Shown here: positions 28,334 through 37,168 of the stretch, piece after piece
Numbering within the stretch: position 1 is the first letter of the stretch
Layout: every line of letters starts with the position of its first letter
Source of the DNA: Pseudohalocynthiibacter aestuariivivens
Lineage (GTDB): Bacteria; Pseudomonadota; Alphaproteobacteria; Rhodobacterales; Rhodobacteraceae
NCBI RefSeq assembly: GCF_011040495.1
Contig: NZ_CP049037.1
Coordinates: forward strand, 2,666,001 to 2,730,000
DNA: 64,000 nucleotides
Reading direction: 5' to 3'
Notes under the pieces: generated by a model
The model's database searches: none
Seen by the model: only the letters and a program-made list of their open reading frames with translations
What the model was told of the DNA's origin: nothing
Program-made: the position numbers and the translations under genes

Positions 28334-28927
28334 ATGATGCACCTCGCCAAAACCTTTCTGGCGCTTCTGGCCCTGACACTCGTGACCGCCTGCGGCGCGC
28401 CGCCATCCGTCGATCGTGCCCCGCCGCGCGGCAAACCTTCCGACATAGCGGCATTAGCCACCGCCATCCTTGCGCTTGGCCCCGAGGTCGACCCGGAGGA
28501 GGCGCAACGTGCGGCGCAAGTGTCCTACGACTACACCCATACGCTTGCCGTGCAGTATCAGATTACCGATCCGCCACTCATCCACAACACCAAGGTCAAC
28601 ATGGGGTCAAAACCCCGTGGCCTATGCTGGCACTGGGCGCATGATCTGGAAAAACGGCTAAAGCAAGAACGCTTTGTTACGCTTGATCTGCACCGCGCCA
28701 TCGCGAATTCGCGCAACTGGCGGATCGAACACAGCACGGCGATCATTTCTGCCAGAGGGGATAGATTCGACGACGGTATTGTTGTCGATCCATGGCGCAA
28801 GGGCGGCATCCTGACATGGATGCCGGTGCGCGAGGACAGCCGCTATGGCTGGGAAGAGCGCCGTTTGGTGCTGGAGCGTAAACGCGGGCAACTACCACCC
28901 GAGGCGTTTGACGAGACCATAGAATAG
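28334..28927 (+). CDS. Predicted lipoprotein of unknown function
   Basis: 197 residues. Lipoprotein signal ending in LVTAC with the lipidated cysteine at about residue 20, followed by GAPPS; residue +2 is glycine, giving no clear inner-membrane retention signal. The mature part contains GLCWHWAHDLEKRL and RNWRIEHSTAIISARG, including histidines and one cysteine, reminiscent of small transglutaminase-like folds, but I do not recognise it. Starts at GTG 28328 and ATG 28337 are alternatives. Confidence 0.75.
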   Translation: MMHLAKTFLALLALTLVTACGAPPSVDRAPPRGKPSDIAALATAILALGPEVDPEEAQRAAQVSYDYTHTLAVQYQITDPPLIHNTKVNMGSKPRGLCWHWAHDLEKRLKQERFVTLDLHRAIANSRNWRIEHSTAIISARGDRFDDGIVVDPWRKGGILTWMPVREDSRYGWEERRLVLERKRGQLPPEAFDETIE

Positions 28928-29047
28928 AGACCCTGTAGGCCGCGCTTCAGCCCGGCCCCTACCGCTCGCATTACCGCGCCCGTCATTGCGATGCACCGGG
29001 TCGCGTAATAGTCTGCATCACGCACCCCCACAGAAAGCACCCCGATC

Positions 29048-30331
29048 ATGTCCCTCACCCCAGACCTGAAATCCCGCATACTGCAAGCTGTCGAAGACGG
29101 CTTTGACGATCAGGTTGCCTACCTGCAGAAACTTGTCCGCCTGCCATCGGTGCGGGGGCAGGAACACGCCATTCAGGATGTAGTGTTTCGCGAGTTTCAG
29201 ACGCGCGGCCTCAAGGTGGATCGCTTTGACATGGATCGTGACGCGATTGCGGCTCATCCCGGCGGCTCGCCCTTCTCGGATACCCATTCGGACGCGCCGA
29301 TTGTCGTCGGCATCCACCATCCGCGCGATGAGGTGGGTCGTTCACTGATCCTGAACGCGCATCTCGACGTGGTGCCCGAAGGTCCACGTGAGATGTGGCA
29401 GGCCGATCCGTATTCGGCCCATATTGAGGGCGATTGGATGTACGGGCGCGGCGCAGGCGACATGAAGGCCGGTTCGGGCGCGAACCTCGCCGCATTTGAT
29501 GCGTTGCGCCGCGTGGGTCTGCAACCTGCCGCAACCGTCTATGTCCAATCCGTGGTCGAGGAGGAATCGACCGGCAACGGCGCGCTGATGACATATCTGC
29601 GCGGTTATACCGCCGATGCGGTCCTGATCCCCGAGCCAGAGGCCGAGATGCTGGTGCGTGCCAATGTCGGCGTGGTCTGGTTTCAGGTCGCGGTGCAGGG
29701 CACGCCCGTCCATGTGGCCCATATGGGCGAAGGTGCCAATGCCATTGACGCGGTCTACCGCGTGGTTGGATCGTTAAGGGAGCTTGAGGCGGCGTGGAAC
29801 GCGCAAAAGGATGCGCATCCTCACTTTGCCGCCTACGACCATCCGATCAACCTCAACATTGGCAAGATCGCAGGCGGTGACTGGGCCTCGTCCGTGCCCG
29901 CATGGGCCACGATTGATTGCCGTGTATCGCTCTATCCCGGTCAGAATGCAGCCGAGGCGATGCAGATCATTTCCGATCATGTCGCGGCCTATGCCCATAG
30001 CGACCCGTACATGTCGAACTCGCCGCCGACGGTCACCTTCAACGGCTTCACCGCCGAGGGCTACGTGCTGGAACCGGGCAGCGAGGCAGAGGCCGTATTG
30101 GGCCGGGCGCATGAGGCGGCTATCGGTGCGCCGCTGCAATCGTTCACCGCGACCGCTTATCTCGATACGCGGGTTTATGCGCTCTACAATCAGATCCCGG
30201 CGCTTTGCTACGGTCCGATTTCACGCAATATCCACGGCTATGATGAAAGCGTCAGCCTGAGTTCGCTCAAGCGTATCACCGGCGCAATGGCGCTCTTTAT
30301 TGCCGAATGGTGCGGCGTGGAAGAGGTGTAA
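29048..30331 (+). CDS. M20-family deacylase (ArgE/DapE type)
   Basis: 427 residues. Metal-site motifs are HLDVVP (H105, catalytic D107), GRGAGDMKAG (bridging D138) and the general-base/ligand pair in VVEEES (E171, E172). Such zinc enzymes remove N-acyl groups from amino acids. It is convergent with the ectoine hydrolase gene, whose product is an N-acetylated diaminobutyrate, and no DoeB-type deacetylase is present in the window, so it is a candidate replacement; direct evidence is lacking and the two genes are not co-transcribed. Confidence 0.87.
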   Translation: MSLTPDLKSRILQAVEDGFDDQVAYLQKLVRLPSVRGQEHAIQDVVFREFQTRGLKVDRFDMDRDAIAAHPGGSPFSDTHSDAPIVVGIHHPRDEVGRSLILNAHLDVVPEGPREMWQADPYSAHIEGDWMYGRGAGDMKAGSGANLAAFDALRRVGLQPAATVYVQSVVEEESTGNGALMTYLRGYTADAVLIPEPEAEMLVRANVGVVWFQVAVQGTPVHVAHMGEGANAIDAVYRVVGSLRELEAAWNAQKDAHPHFAAYDHPINLNIGKIAGGDWASSVPAWATIDCRVSLYPGQNAAEAMQIISDHVAAYAHSDPYMSNSPPTVTFNGFTAEGYVLEPGSEAEAVLGRAHEAAIGAPLQSFTATAYLDTRVYALYNQIPALCYGPISRNIHGYDESVSLSSLKRITGAMALFIAEWCGVEEV

Positions 30332-30361
30332 CCACGTGCGGAATAAAGGCCGTAAGGCCGC

Positions 30362-30402
30362 CGCGCGATCACCAGACCGCCCCCCGGTCTGGTGATCGCG
30401 CG
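30362..30402. terminator. 18-bp perfect inverted repeat between convergent genes
   Basis: Arms at 30362-30379 and 30385-30402 (CGCGCGATCACCAGACCG and its exact complement) are separated by five C. It occupies most of the 82-base gap between the convergent M20 and ectoine hydrolase genes, so it can fold in both transcripts. There is no T-run on either side, so it may act with Rho, as a 3' stabiliser, or as an RNase III site. Confidence 0.6.
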
Positions 30403-30413
30403 CCGCACCCCGA

Positions 30414-31598
30414 CTAGTCCTTAACGAACATCTTGCGGGGCCGGTTGCAGAATGTCTCGCACGGGCCATCCTCGGTGATCAGGATGCTTTCGGTGATCTC
30501 CAGCCCCCAATCATCCATCCATAATCCGGGCATGAAGTGGAAGGTCATCCCCGGTTCCAGCACGCTCTCATCATCGGCGCGCAGGCTGATTGTGCGTTCG
30601 CCCCAGTCGGGCGGATAGCTGAGGCCGATGGGATACCCGCAGCGCGCGCCGCGCTCGATCCCGGCCCGTTCCAGTGGGGCGGCCAGCGCATTGGCGATGT
30701 CGCACGCCCGGTTGCCGGCCCGCGCCACTTCCAGCCCTGCCTCCAGCCCCTCGGTCAGCGCCGCCTCCGCGCGCAGCAGGAAATCGTCGGGCTTGCCCAA
30801 AAACAAAGTCCGGCAGAGCGGTGCATGATAGCGCCGGTAACATCCTGAAACCTCAAAGAATGTCGCCTCGCCATTGGCGAAGGGCCGACCGTCCCATGTC
30901 AGGTGCGGTGCTGCGGCATCACTGCCAGAGGGCAGCAGCGGCACGATGGCCGGATAGTCGCCCCACGCCCCGTCGACACCGCGTAGCGCGTCGCGGTAAA
31001 TCTCGGCGACCACTTCGTTCTTTGGCACGCCCGGTTCGACCCGTTCCAGCAGGCCATCGACAATTTTTTCGGTGATCGCGGCCGCCTTGCGGATATACGC
31101 GACCTCTTCCGCTGATTTCACCCCGCGCTGCCAATTCACCAGCGCCGTGGCGTCGCTGAACTTGGCATCGCCCATCTCGGCAGTCAGAACGGCATAGGCC
31201 TTGGCCGAGAAATAGTAGTTGTCCATCTCGACGCCGATACGCGCACTGCCCCGGCCCATGTCCTTTAGCCGTGTCGCCAGATCCTGCATCGGGTGACGCA
31301 CCGTTGATTGCACGAAATGATCGAGGTATCCCAGAACCCGGTCATCACTCATCCAGACCGTGCGCACCCCGCCATTGGCATCCTGCCTGCGACCCCACCA
31401 GATCGGGTCTTCGTCCAGAAAAACCAAAACCCCCTGATGCACATAGAACGACCAGCCGTCATAGCCGGTCAGCCAGTTCTGGTTGCTGGGGTCCGTGACA
31501 AAGAGGACGTCGATCCCGGCGGCCTCCATTGCGGTGCGGGTCTTGGTCAGGCGACGCTGAAACTCGGCGCTCGAAAATGGCAGGTCTTTGTGGATCAT
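30414..31598 (-). CDS. doeA: Ectoine hydrolase
   Basis: 394 residues, M24 (creatinase/prolidase) fold. Stretches such as VTDPSNQNWLTGYDGWSFYVH, GVEMDNYYFSAKAYAVL, GDYPAIVPLLPSG, CGYPIGLSYPPDWGERT and MPGLWMDDWGLEITESILI match what I know of DoeA/EutD. It opens the ectoine ring to give N-acetyl-2,4-diaminobutyrate. The start ATG at 31598 follows GGGAGAGAG; the open frame continues 150 bases upstream without homology. It is divergent from eutB across a 139-base control region. Confidence 0.93.
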   Translation of the reverse strand: MIHKDLPFSSAEFQRRLTKTRTAMEAAGIDVLFVTDPSNQNWLTGYDGWSFYVHQGVLVFLDEDPIWWGRRQDANGGVRTVWMSDDRVLGYLDHFVQSTVRHPMQDLATRLKDMGRGSARIGVEMDNYYFSAKAYAVLTAEMGDAKFSDATALVNWQRGVKSAEEVAYIRKAAAITEKIVDGLLERVEPGVPKNEVVAEIYRDALRGVDGAWGDYPAIVPLLPSGSDAAAPHLTWDGRPFANGEATFFEVSGCYRRYHAPLCRTLFLGKPDDFLLRAEAALTEGLEAGLEVARAGNRACDIANALAAPLERAGIERGARCGYPIGLSYPPDWGERTISLRADDESVLEPGMTFHFMPGLWMDDWGLEITESILITEDGPCETFCNRPRKMFVKD

Positions 31599-31737
31599 GG
31601 CTCTCTCCCTTCGTCTGATGTGCGCAGCCTGCATCAGGACGCGCGCGCTTGCACGTCTCTTTTTTGCACTGCCCTGTGCTTGACCTTTGGTCGCTGCGCG
31701 CCAAAGACTGAACCGACCCAAGCGGAGCGCCCAGATC
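31599..31737. promoter_or_regulatory. Divergent promoter region between doeA and eutB
   Basis: 139 bases without a gene. It holds a six-T run and TTGCAC near 31660 and TTGACC near 31680, either of which might be a -35 element, but I cannot assign a full promoter or a convincing operator. GGAG at 31724-31727 is the eutB ribosome-binding site. Confidence 0.35.
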
Positions 31738-32748
31738 ATGCAACTCACCCTAGCCGATATTCACGCTGCCGCGCGGGTGATCGCGGGTGTGGCCGATCAC
31801 ACGCCACTGGTGCCCTCAACCTTTTTAACGGCAAAGACCGGGCACGAGGTGTTGCTAAAGCTGGAAAACATGCAGCCCATCGGCGCGTTCAAGCTGCGCG
31901 GCGCGCTTAATGCTGTGGCGGCACTGGGTGACATGGCCAAGGGCGTGACCTGTTGTTCGACCGGCAATCACGGGCGCGGCGTGGCCTATGCCGCACGGGA
32001 ACGCGGGCTGCGCGCCGTGATCTGCATGTCCAATCTGGTACCCGAAGCAAAGGTGAACGGTATCAAGGCACTGGGCGCAGAGGTTCGCATTTGCGGCACC
32101 AGTCAGGACGAGGCATTGGCTGAAGCGCAGCGGATGGTCGCGGATGAGGGACTGACAGACATATCGCCCTTTGACGATCCGCATGTGATCGCAGGGCAGG
32201 GAACCATCGGATTGGAATTGCTGGCAGCACGGCCCGACTTGCGCACACTGCTGATCCCGCTGTCCGGTGGCGGGCTGGCGGCGGGCATTGCGCTGGCGGC
32301 GCGCCAGATTCACCCCGATATCCGCATCATCGGCCTGACGATGGAGACCGGCGCCGCGATGCATGACAGCCTGAAGGCGGGTCACCCGGTCGAAGTGATC
32401 GAACGCGCCTCGCTTGCCGACAGCCTCGGGGGTGGGATCGGCATGGATAACAAACTCAGCTTTGCGATGTGCCGCGATCTGCTGGATGACGTCATTCTGA
32501 TTTCCGAGGCAGAGATTTATCACGCGATGCAGGTGCTATACTATGAGGATCGCATCGTGGCAGAGGGCGCTTGCGTTGTTGGGATCGCGGCACTGCTGAA
32601 TGGTAAGGTCGCACTGGATGGCCCCGCCGCGACCATCATCACAGGGCGCAATCTGGACATGCAGCTGCACGCCCGGATCATGGCCGGTCAGGACGTGACA
32701 CTGGGGGATCTGCATTTGCCCGGTGCACCTTACGAGGGCCCGTCATGA
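31738..32748 (+). CDS. eutB: Hydroxyectoine utilization dehydratase (threonine dehydratase family)
   Basis: 336 residues, fold type II PLP enzyme. PLP lysine K52 in PIGAFKLRGA, substrate loop CSTGNHGRGVAYAA, glycine loop LSGGGLAAG. Sequence alone would say threonine dehydratase; adjacency to doeA, eutC and an Lrp-type regulator identifies it as EutB, proposed to take part in converting hydroxyectoine-derived intermediates. ATG 31738 has GGAG ten bases upstream. Frame extends 51 bases upstream without homology. Confidence 0.85.
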   Translation: MQLTLADIHAAARVIAGVADHTPLVPSTFLTAKTGHEVLLKLENMQPIGAFKLRGALNAVAALGDMAKGVTCCSTGNHGRGVAYAARERGLRAVICMSNLVPEAKVNGIKALGAEVRICGTSQDEALAEAQRMVADEGLTDISPFDDPHVIAGQGTIGLELLAARPDLRTLLIPLSGGGLAAGIALAARQIHPDIRIIGLTMETGAAMHDSLKAGHPVEVIERASLADSLGGGIGMDNKLSFAMCRDLLDDVILISEAEIYHAMQVLYYEDRIVAEGACVVGIAALLNGKVALDGPAATIITGRNLDMQLHARIMAGQDVTLGDLHLPGAPYEGPS

Positions 32749-32828
32749 TTCGAATGACTAGCCGCTCGCTCCTCCACGCTGCCGGTCACACTGCACAGAC
32801 CACCCCCAGCTAAAGGAATATCTGCCCC

Positions 32829-33821
32829 ATGCCCCACGACATCCGTGTGCTGACCGAAACGCAACTGCGCGGCGCTGTCGGCCTTGATATGGCAACGGTG
32901 CAGGTGATCGAACGCGCCTTTGCCGCGCTCGCACGGGGCGAGGTGATCATGCCGCCCATCTTGTCGATGGATTTGGAAAAGATCGGCGGCGAGTTTGACG
33001 TGAAAACCGCATATATCGACGGGCTGGAGCGTTTCGCACTAAAGGCCAGCACCGGGTTCTTCGGCAATGCCGCACTGGGCTTGCCCAGTCTTGGCGGGCT
33101 GATGATGGTCTTTTCGGCCAAAACTGGGCAGGTCGAGGCGGTGCTGCTTGATAACGGCTATCTGACAGACATCCGCACGGCGGCGGCGGGTGCCGTGGCC
33201 GCGATGCATCTGGCCCCGGTTGGTGTGCGCACTGCGGGCGTGCTGGGCACCGGCCTACAGGCGCGCCTGCAACTGCGTGCCACGCAACTGGTGCGCCCGT
33301 TCGAGGATGCGCTGGTCTGGGGCCGTGATCTGGCCAAGGCCGAGACCTGTGCCCGCGAGATGGCCGAGACGCTGGGCGTTCCGGTGCGCGCCGTCACCGA
33401 TCCCGCCGATCTGGTTGCGCAGAGCCAGCTCGTAATCACCACCACTCCGTCGCGCACACCGTTGATCACTGCCGACATGCTGCACCCTTGTCTGCACATC
33501 ACGGCGATGGGATCGGACGCAGAGGGCAAGACTGAAGTCGCGCCAAAGGCGTTGATCGCGGCCGACACCTATTATTGTGACCGGGTCAGCCAATGCCGCA
33601 GCTTGGGCGAGTTGCGCGGCGCAATTGAGGCGGGTCTGTGGGACCGGCCCGATCCCCCTGAACTGGGGCAGGTGATCATCGGTGAACGGGAAGGGCGCAC
33701 CGAAGATGACGAAATCACGATCTGCGACCTGACTGGTACCGGCGCGCAGGACACGGCCATCGCAACGCATGTAATGGATCTCCTGAGTGGCGGTGATGTC
33801 GGCACCGTGGTCCGAAACTGA
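32829..33821 (+). CDS. eutC: Ectoine utilization protein EutC (ornithine cyclodeaminase family)
   Basis: 330 residues of the ornithine cyclodeaminase/mu-crystallin family: KASTGFFGNAALGLPSLGGLMMVF, LLDNGYLTDIRTAAAGAVAA and the NAD-binding GVLGTGLQARLQLRA. In ectoine clusters EutC follows EutB and is thought to act with it on hydroxyectoine-derived intermediates. An 80-base gap without visible signals separates it from eutB; the regulator gene begins one base after its stop. Confidence 0.87.
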   Translation: MPHDIRVLTETQLRGAVGLDMATVQVIERAFAALARGEVIMPPILSMDLEKIGGEFDVKTAYIDGLERFALKASTGFFGNAALGLPSLGGLMMVFSAKTGQVEAVLLDNGYLTDIRTAAAGAVAAMHLAPVGVRTAGVLGTGLQARLQLRATQLVRPFEDALVWGRDLAKAETCAREMAETLGVPVRAVTDPADLVAQSQLVITTTPSRTPLITADMLHPCLHITAMGSDAEGKTEVAPKALIAADTYYCDRVSQCRSLGELRGAIEAGLWDRPDPPELGQVIIGEREGRTEDDEITICDLTGTGAQDTAIATHVMDLLSGGDVGTVVRN

Positions 33822-33822
33822 C

Positions 33823-34305
33823 ATGATCCGGCTTGATCCCCGCGATATCGACATCCTGCGCGCATTGGCGCGGGACGGGCGAATGACCAACGCGGCACTG
33901 GCTGACGCAGTTGGCCTCTCTGCCAGCCCCTGCTGGGAACGGGTGCGCAAATTGCAAGAAGCGGGCGTGATCGATGGCATCCATGCGCATATCAGCCTGC
34001 GCAAGCTGGGGCCGCATGTCGAGGTATTCGTGACCGCAGAGCTGAGCGATCATACCGCCGCCGCGTTCCGTGTGTTCGAGGCCGCGATGGAACGTTATGC
34101 CGAAGTCACCGGCTGCTGGGCGCTGGGTGGTGGCTATGACTACCTGTTGCATGTGGTGACGCGCGATATCGACAGTTATCAGCGCCTCATCGACGCGATG
34201 CTGGAGGCCCGCATCGGGCTGGCACGTTATTTCACCTACATCGTGACCAAGACGGTCAAGGACAGCCCGGTGCCGCCGTTTGCTGCTGTGCTGGGCGGTG
34301 AGTGA
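33823..34305 (+). CDS. doeX: Lrp/AsnC-family regulator of ectoine genes
   Basis: 160 residues. N-terminal helix-turn-helix (LDPRDIDILRALARDGRMTNAALADAVGLSASPCWERVRKLQEAGVI) and C-terminal RAM/AsnC ligand domain. Ectoine catabolic clusters characteristically carry an AsnC-type gene, DoeX in Halomonas, which senses diaminobutyrate-type intermediates. Start ATG 33823 lies one base after the eutC stop; an upstream in-frame start lies within eutC. Confidence 0.85.
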   Translation: MIRLDPRDIDILRALARDGRMTNAALADAVGLSASPCWERVRKLQEAGVIDGIHAHISLRKLGPHVEVFVTAELSDHTAAAFRVFEAAMERYAEVTGCWALGGGYDYLLHVVTRDIDSYQRLIDAMLEARIGLARYFTYIVTKTVKDSPVPPFAAVLGGE

Positions 34306-34421
34306 CAGAAGATTCTTCTGCGGAGGGCTGTTTTTTCAGAAACACAGGCTGACGTGTTTGGGGCATGTTTCGCACTAGAATCCTGGGGTGTGCCCAGGGT
34401 GGCTGATTTAGGAGTCTGACG

Positions 34422-35792
34422 ATGCTGCGCAATGATCAACTGGCCGAATGGGACCGCGAAACATTTTTCCACCCTTCGACCCATCTGGCACAATTTGCCC
34501 GTGGCGAAGTGCAGAGCCGTATCATCAGCGGCGCGTCAGGCTGCCATATCGAGGACCGCAACGGCAACAAACATCTGGATGCCTTTGCCGGGCTATACTG
34601 CGTCAACGTGGGCTATGGCCGCCCCGAGATTGCCGAGGCAATTTCCAAACAAGCGCATGAACTGGCCTATTATCACGCCTATGTCGGTCACGGCACTGAG
34701 GCCAGCATCACACTGGCCAAGATGGTGCTGGACCGCGCGCCTGATCACATGAGCAAGGTCTATTTCGGTCTGTCCGGCTCTGATGCGAACGAGACCAACA
34801 TCAAGCTGATCTGGTACTACAACAACATCCTCGGCCGGCCGGAAAAGAAGAAGATCATCAGCCGATGGCGCGGCTATCACGGCTCTGGCCTGATGACAGG
34901 CTCGCTGACGGGGCTGGAGTTATTTCACAAGAAATTCGACCTGCCGCTGGCGCAGGTCGTGCATACCGAAGCGCCCTATTACTATCGTCGCGACGATCTG
35001 GATCAGACCGAAGAACAGTTCGTCGCTCATTGCGTGACCAAGCTGGAAGAGCTGATCGCGCGCGAAGGGGCAGACACCATCGCCGCCTTTATCGGCGAAC
35101 CGGTGCTGGGTACCGGTGGTATCGTGCCGCCCCCCGCTGGCTACTGGCCCTCGATTCAGGCCGTGCTGGACAAACATGACATCCTGCTGGTCGCCGACGA
35201 GGTTGTGACCGGATTTGGCCGTCTGGGCACCATGATGGGGTCCGATCATTACGGGATCAAACCTGACCTGATCACCATCGCCAAAGGTCTGACGTCGGCC
35301 TATGCGCCGCTGTCGGGGTCCATCGTGTCTGACAAGATGTGGAAAGTGCTGGAGCAAGGCACCGACGAGAACGGTCCGATCGGCCACGGCTGGACCTATT
35401 CGGCGCATCCCATCGGTGCTGCGGCGGGCGTAGCTAACCTCAAGCTGTTGGACGATCTGGACCTGATCACCAACAACCGCGAAACCGGTGGCTACCTCAA
35501 TTCCGCGATGCACGATGCGCTGGGCGATCACCCCAATGTCGGCGATATTCGGGGCGAGGGGATGCTGTGCGCCGTCGAATTTGTCAAGGATCGCAGCGAC
35601 CGCGTCTACTTTGATGCGGCGGACAAGATCGGTCCGCAAATTGCGGGTGCGCTGGCGGATCTGGGTGTCATCGGGCGCGCCATGCCTCAGGGCGATATTC
35701 TGGGTTTCGCGCCGCCCTTCTGCCTCAATCGTGCCGAGGCCGACGAGGTCGTGACAAAAACAGTTCAAGCTGTTTCGCGCATTTTGGACTGA
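34422..35792 (+). CDS. Class III aminotransferase, second copy
   Basis: 456 residues. PLP lysine K288 in ITIAKGLTSAYAPLSG, cofactor D259 in VADEVVTGFGR, phosphate loop SGSDANETN (118-126). It may be a putrescine/omega-amine:pyruvate transaminase, or the diaminobutyrate transaminase needed after ectoine hydrolysis (DoeD role), since it lies between the eut genes and a Pot-like importer. Sequence features resemble the copy at 26307 closely. It follows a 116-base gap that holds a CAGAAG/CTTCTG hairpin (34306-34320) and a CCTGGG/CCCAGG pair (34382-34398). Confidence 0.87.
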   Translation: MLRNDQLAEWDRETFFHPSTHLAQFARGEVQSRIISGASGCHIEDRNGNKHLDAFAGLYCVNVGYGRPEIAEAISKQAHELAYYHAYVGHGTEASITLAKMVLDRAPDHMSKVYFGLSGSDANETNIKLIWYYNNILGRPEKKKIISRWRGYHGSGLMTGSLTGLELFHKKFDLPLAQVVHTEAPYYYRRDDLDQTEEQFVAHCVTKLEELIAREGADTIAAFIGEPVLGTGGIVPPPAGYWPSIQAVLDKHDILLVADEVVTGFGRLGTMMGSDHYGIKPDLITIAKGLTSAYAPLSGSIVSDKMWKVLEQGTDENGPIGHGWTYSAHPIGAAAGVANLKLLDDLDLITNNRETGGYLNSAMHDALGDHPNVGDIRGEGMLCAVEFVKDRSDRVYFDAADKIGPQIAGALADLGVIGRAMPQGDILGFAPPFCLNRAEADEVVTKTVQAVSRILD

Positions 35793-35954
35793 CACTGCCT
35801 CGGCTAATTTCGAGGCAAGAGGTCGAAAATTTGTCAATGATAGTCGCAAACTGCCCAAAAACGACCGCTTAGTGCTTGCATCGCGACAGTGATCTGGATT
35901 TAGTACACGACGCACGCAGGGAAAACTGCGAATAAAAATATCAGGGAGCCGGAC
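35793..35954. promoter_or_regulatory. Leader region of the second Pot-like transporter operon
   Basis: 162 bases without a gene. Just after the aminotransferase stop a 7-bp stem TGCCTCG/CGAGGCA (35796-35802, 35811-35817) could separate the two transcripts, though no T-run follows. The remainder is AT-richer than the flanking genes and probably contains the transporter promoter; I could not fix its -35/-10 elements. GGGAG at 35944-35948 precedes the TTG start. Confidence 0.4.
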
Positions 35955-37055
35955 TTGGCGGATAAAAACAACGATGATGCGTTCGTCGAATTTGAACGCG
36001 TGCAAAAGAGTTATGATGGCGAAATTCTCGTTGTCAAAGATCTGAACCTGACGGTGCCGCGCGGCGAATTCCTGACGATGTTGGGCCCCTCGGGATCGGG
36101 CAAGACCACATGCCTGATGATGCTCGCTGGGTTCGAAACCGCAACACATGGCGATATTCGTCTCGGTGGCACGTCGATCAATAACATCCCACCACACAAG
36201 CGCGGCATCGGCATGGTGTTCCAGAACTACGCTCTGTTCCCGCACATGACGATTGCAGAGAACCTCAGCTTCCCGCTTGAGGTACGCAAGATGGGTAAGT
36301 CGGACCGCGAGGCCAAAGTCAAACGTGCGCTGGAAATGGTCGAGATGGGCGCCTTTGGCGGTCGCCGCCCGGCACAGCTCTCGGGTGGTCAGCAACAACG
36401 GGTCGCCTTGGCGCGCGCGCTTGTGTTTGAACCTGAACTGGTCCTGATGGACGAGCCGCTCGGCGCGCTGGACAAACAACTGCGCGAAAAGATGCAGTTC
36501 GAGATTACCGATCTGGCACACAATCTGGGAATTACCACGGTCTATGTGACCCACGACCAGACAGAGGCGTTGACCATGTCTGATCGTGTCGCAGTGTTCG
36601 ACGATGGCCGGATTCAGCAGATCGACCCGCCGGACAAGCTTTATGAAGAGCCGGACAACAGTTTCGTCGCGCAATTCATCGGCGAAAACAACACAATGCT
36701 GGGCACGCTCAAAGAGATCAAAGACGGCACGGCGTTGGTTGAACTGGACGGCGGCGCACTGATCGATGCCAAACCGGTGAATGTCAGCGAAGTCGGTGCG
36801 CGCACCCGCGTATCCATCCGGCCGGAACGTGTTGAAATAGACAAGAAACGGCTAAAGCCTGGCGCACACACCCTAAAAGCGGAAGTGCTGGAATTCATCT
36901 ATATGGGTGACATTTTCCGCACGCGCCTGCGCGTCGCCGGCAATGATGAGTTTATCGTCAAGACCCGTAACGCACCCGACCAGCGGCGCATGCAGCCCGG
37001 CGAGCAGATCGAGATCGGCTGGCTTCCAGAGGATTGCCGCGCGCTGGATGCGTAA
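35955..37055 (+). CDS. Pot-like ABC transporter ATPase, second system
   Basis: 366 residues. Walker A GPSGSGKTTCLMMLAG, signature LSGGQQQRVALARAL, Walker B LVLMDEPLGALD, and a TOBE domain. The start is TTG 35955, six bases from GGGAG; no in-frame ATG precedes the Walker A region. This is the second Pot-type ATPase in the window that begins with TTG. First gene of a block continuing with binding protein, DUF1330 protein and two permeases. Confidence 0.9.
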   Translation: MADKNNDDAFVEFERVQKSYDGEILVVKDLNLTVPRGEFLTMLGPSGSGKTTCLMMLAGFETATHGDIRLGGTSINNIPPHKRGIGMVFQNYALFPHMTIAENLSFPLEVRKMGKSDREAKVKRALEMVEMGAFGGRRPAQLSGGQQQRVALARALVFEPELVLMDEPLGALDKQLREKMQFEITDLAHNLGITTVYVTHDQTEALTMSDRVAVFDDGRIQQIDPPDKLYEEPDNSFVAQFIGENNTMLGTLKEIKDGTALVELDGGALIDAKPVNVSEVGARTRVSIRPERVEIDKKRLKPGAHTLKAEVLEFIYMGDIFRTRLRVAGNDEFIVKTRNAPDQRRMQPGEQIEIGWLPEDCRALDA

Positions 37056-37070
37056 TAGGTTAGAAAATAT

Positions 37071-37106
37071 CGTGGCCCTCGGGGGTTCGATGATCAGAGG
37101 GCCGCG
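37071..37106 (+). other. mRNA hairpin between ATPase and binding-protein genes
   Basis: Ten-base arms (37071-37080 and 37097-37106) pair with a single G-U and enclose a 16-base loop. No T-run follows. It lies in the 113-base gap before the binding-protein gene and may protect its mRNA from 5'-side decay or reduce read-through. Confidence 0.45.
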
Positions 37107-37168
37107 TTGCCTCACCCGTGGCATGGCCTTCCCTCGTAAACAACGGGTATCACTAGGGAGAAATATAC

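Noticed and set aside
34920..36674. Long minus-strand open frame (584 codons) opposite the second aminotransferase and the ATPase
   Set aside because: Same reason: shadow of genes with clear catalytic motifs on the plus strand.
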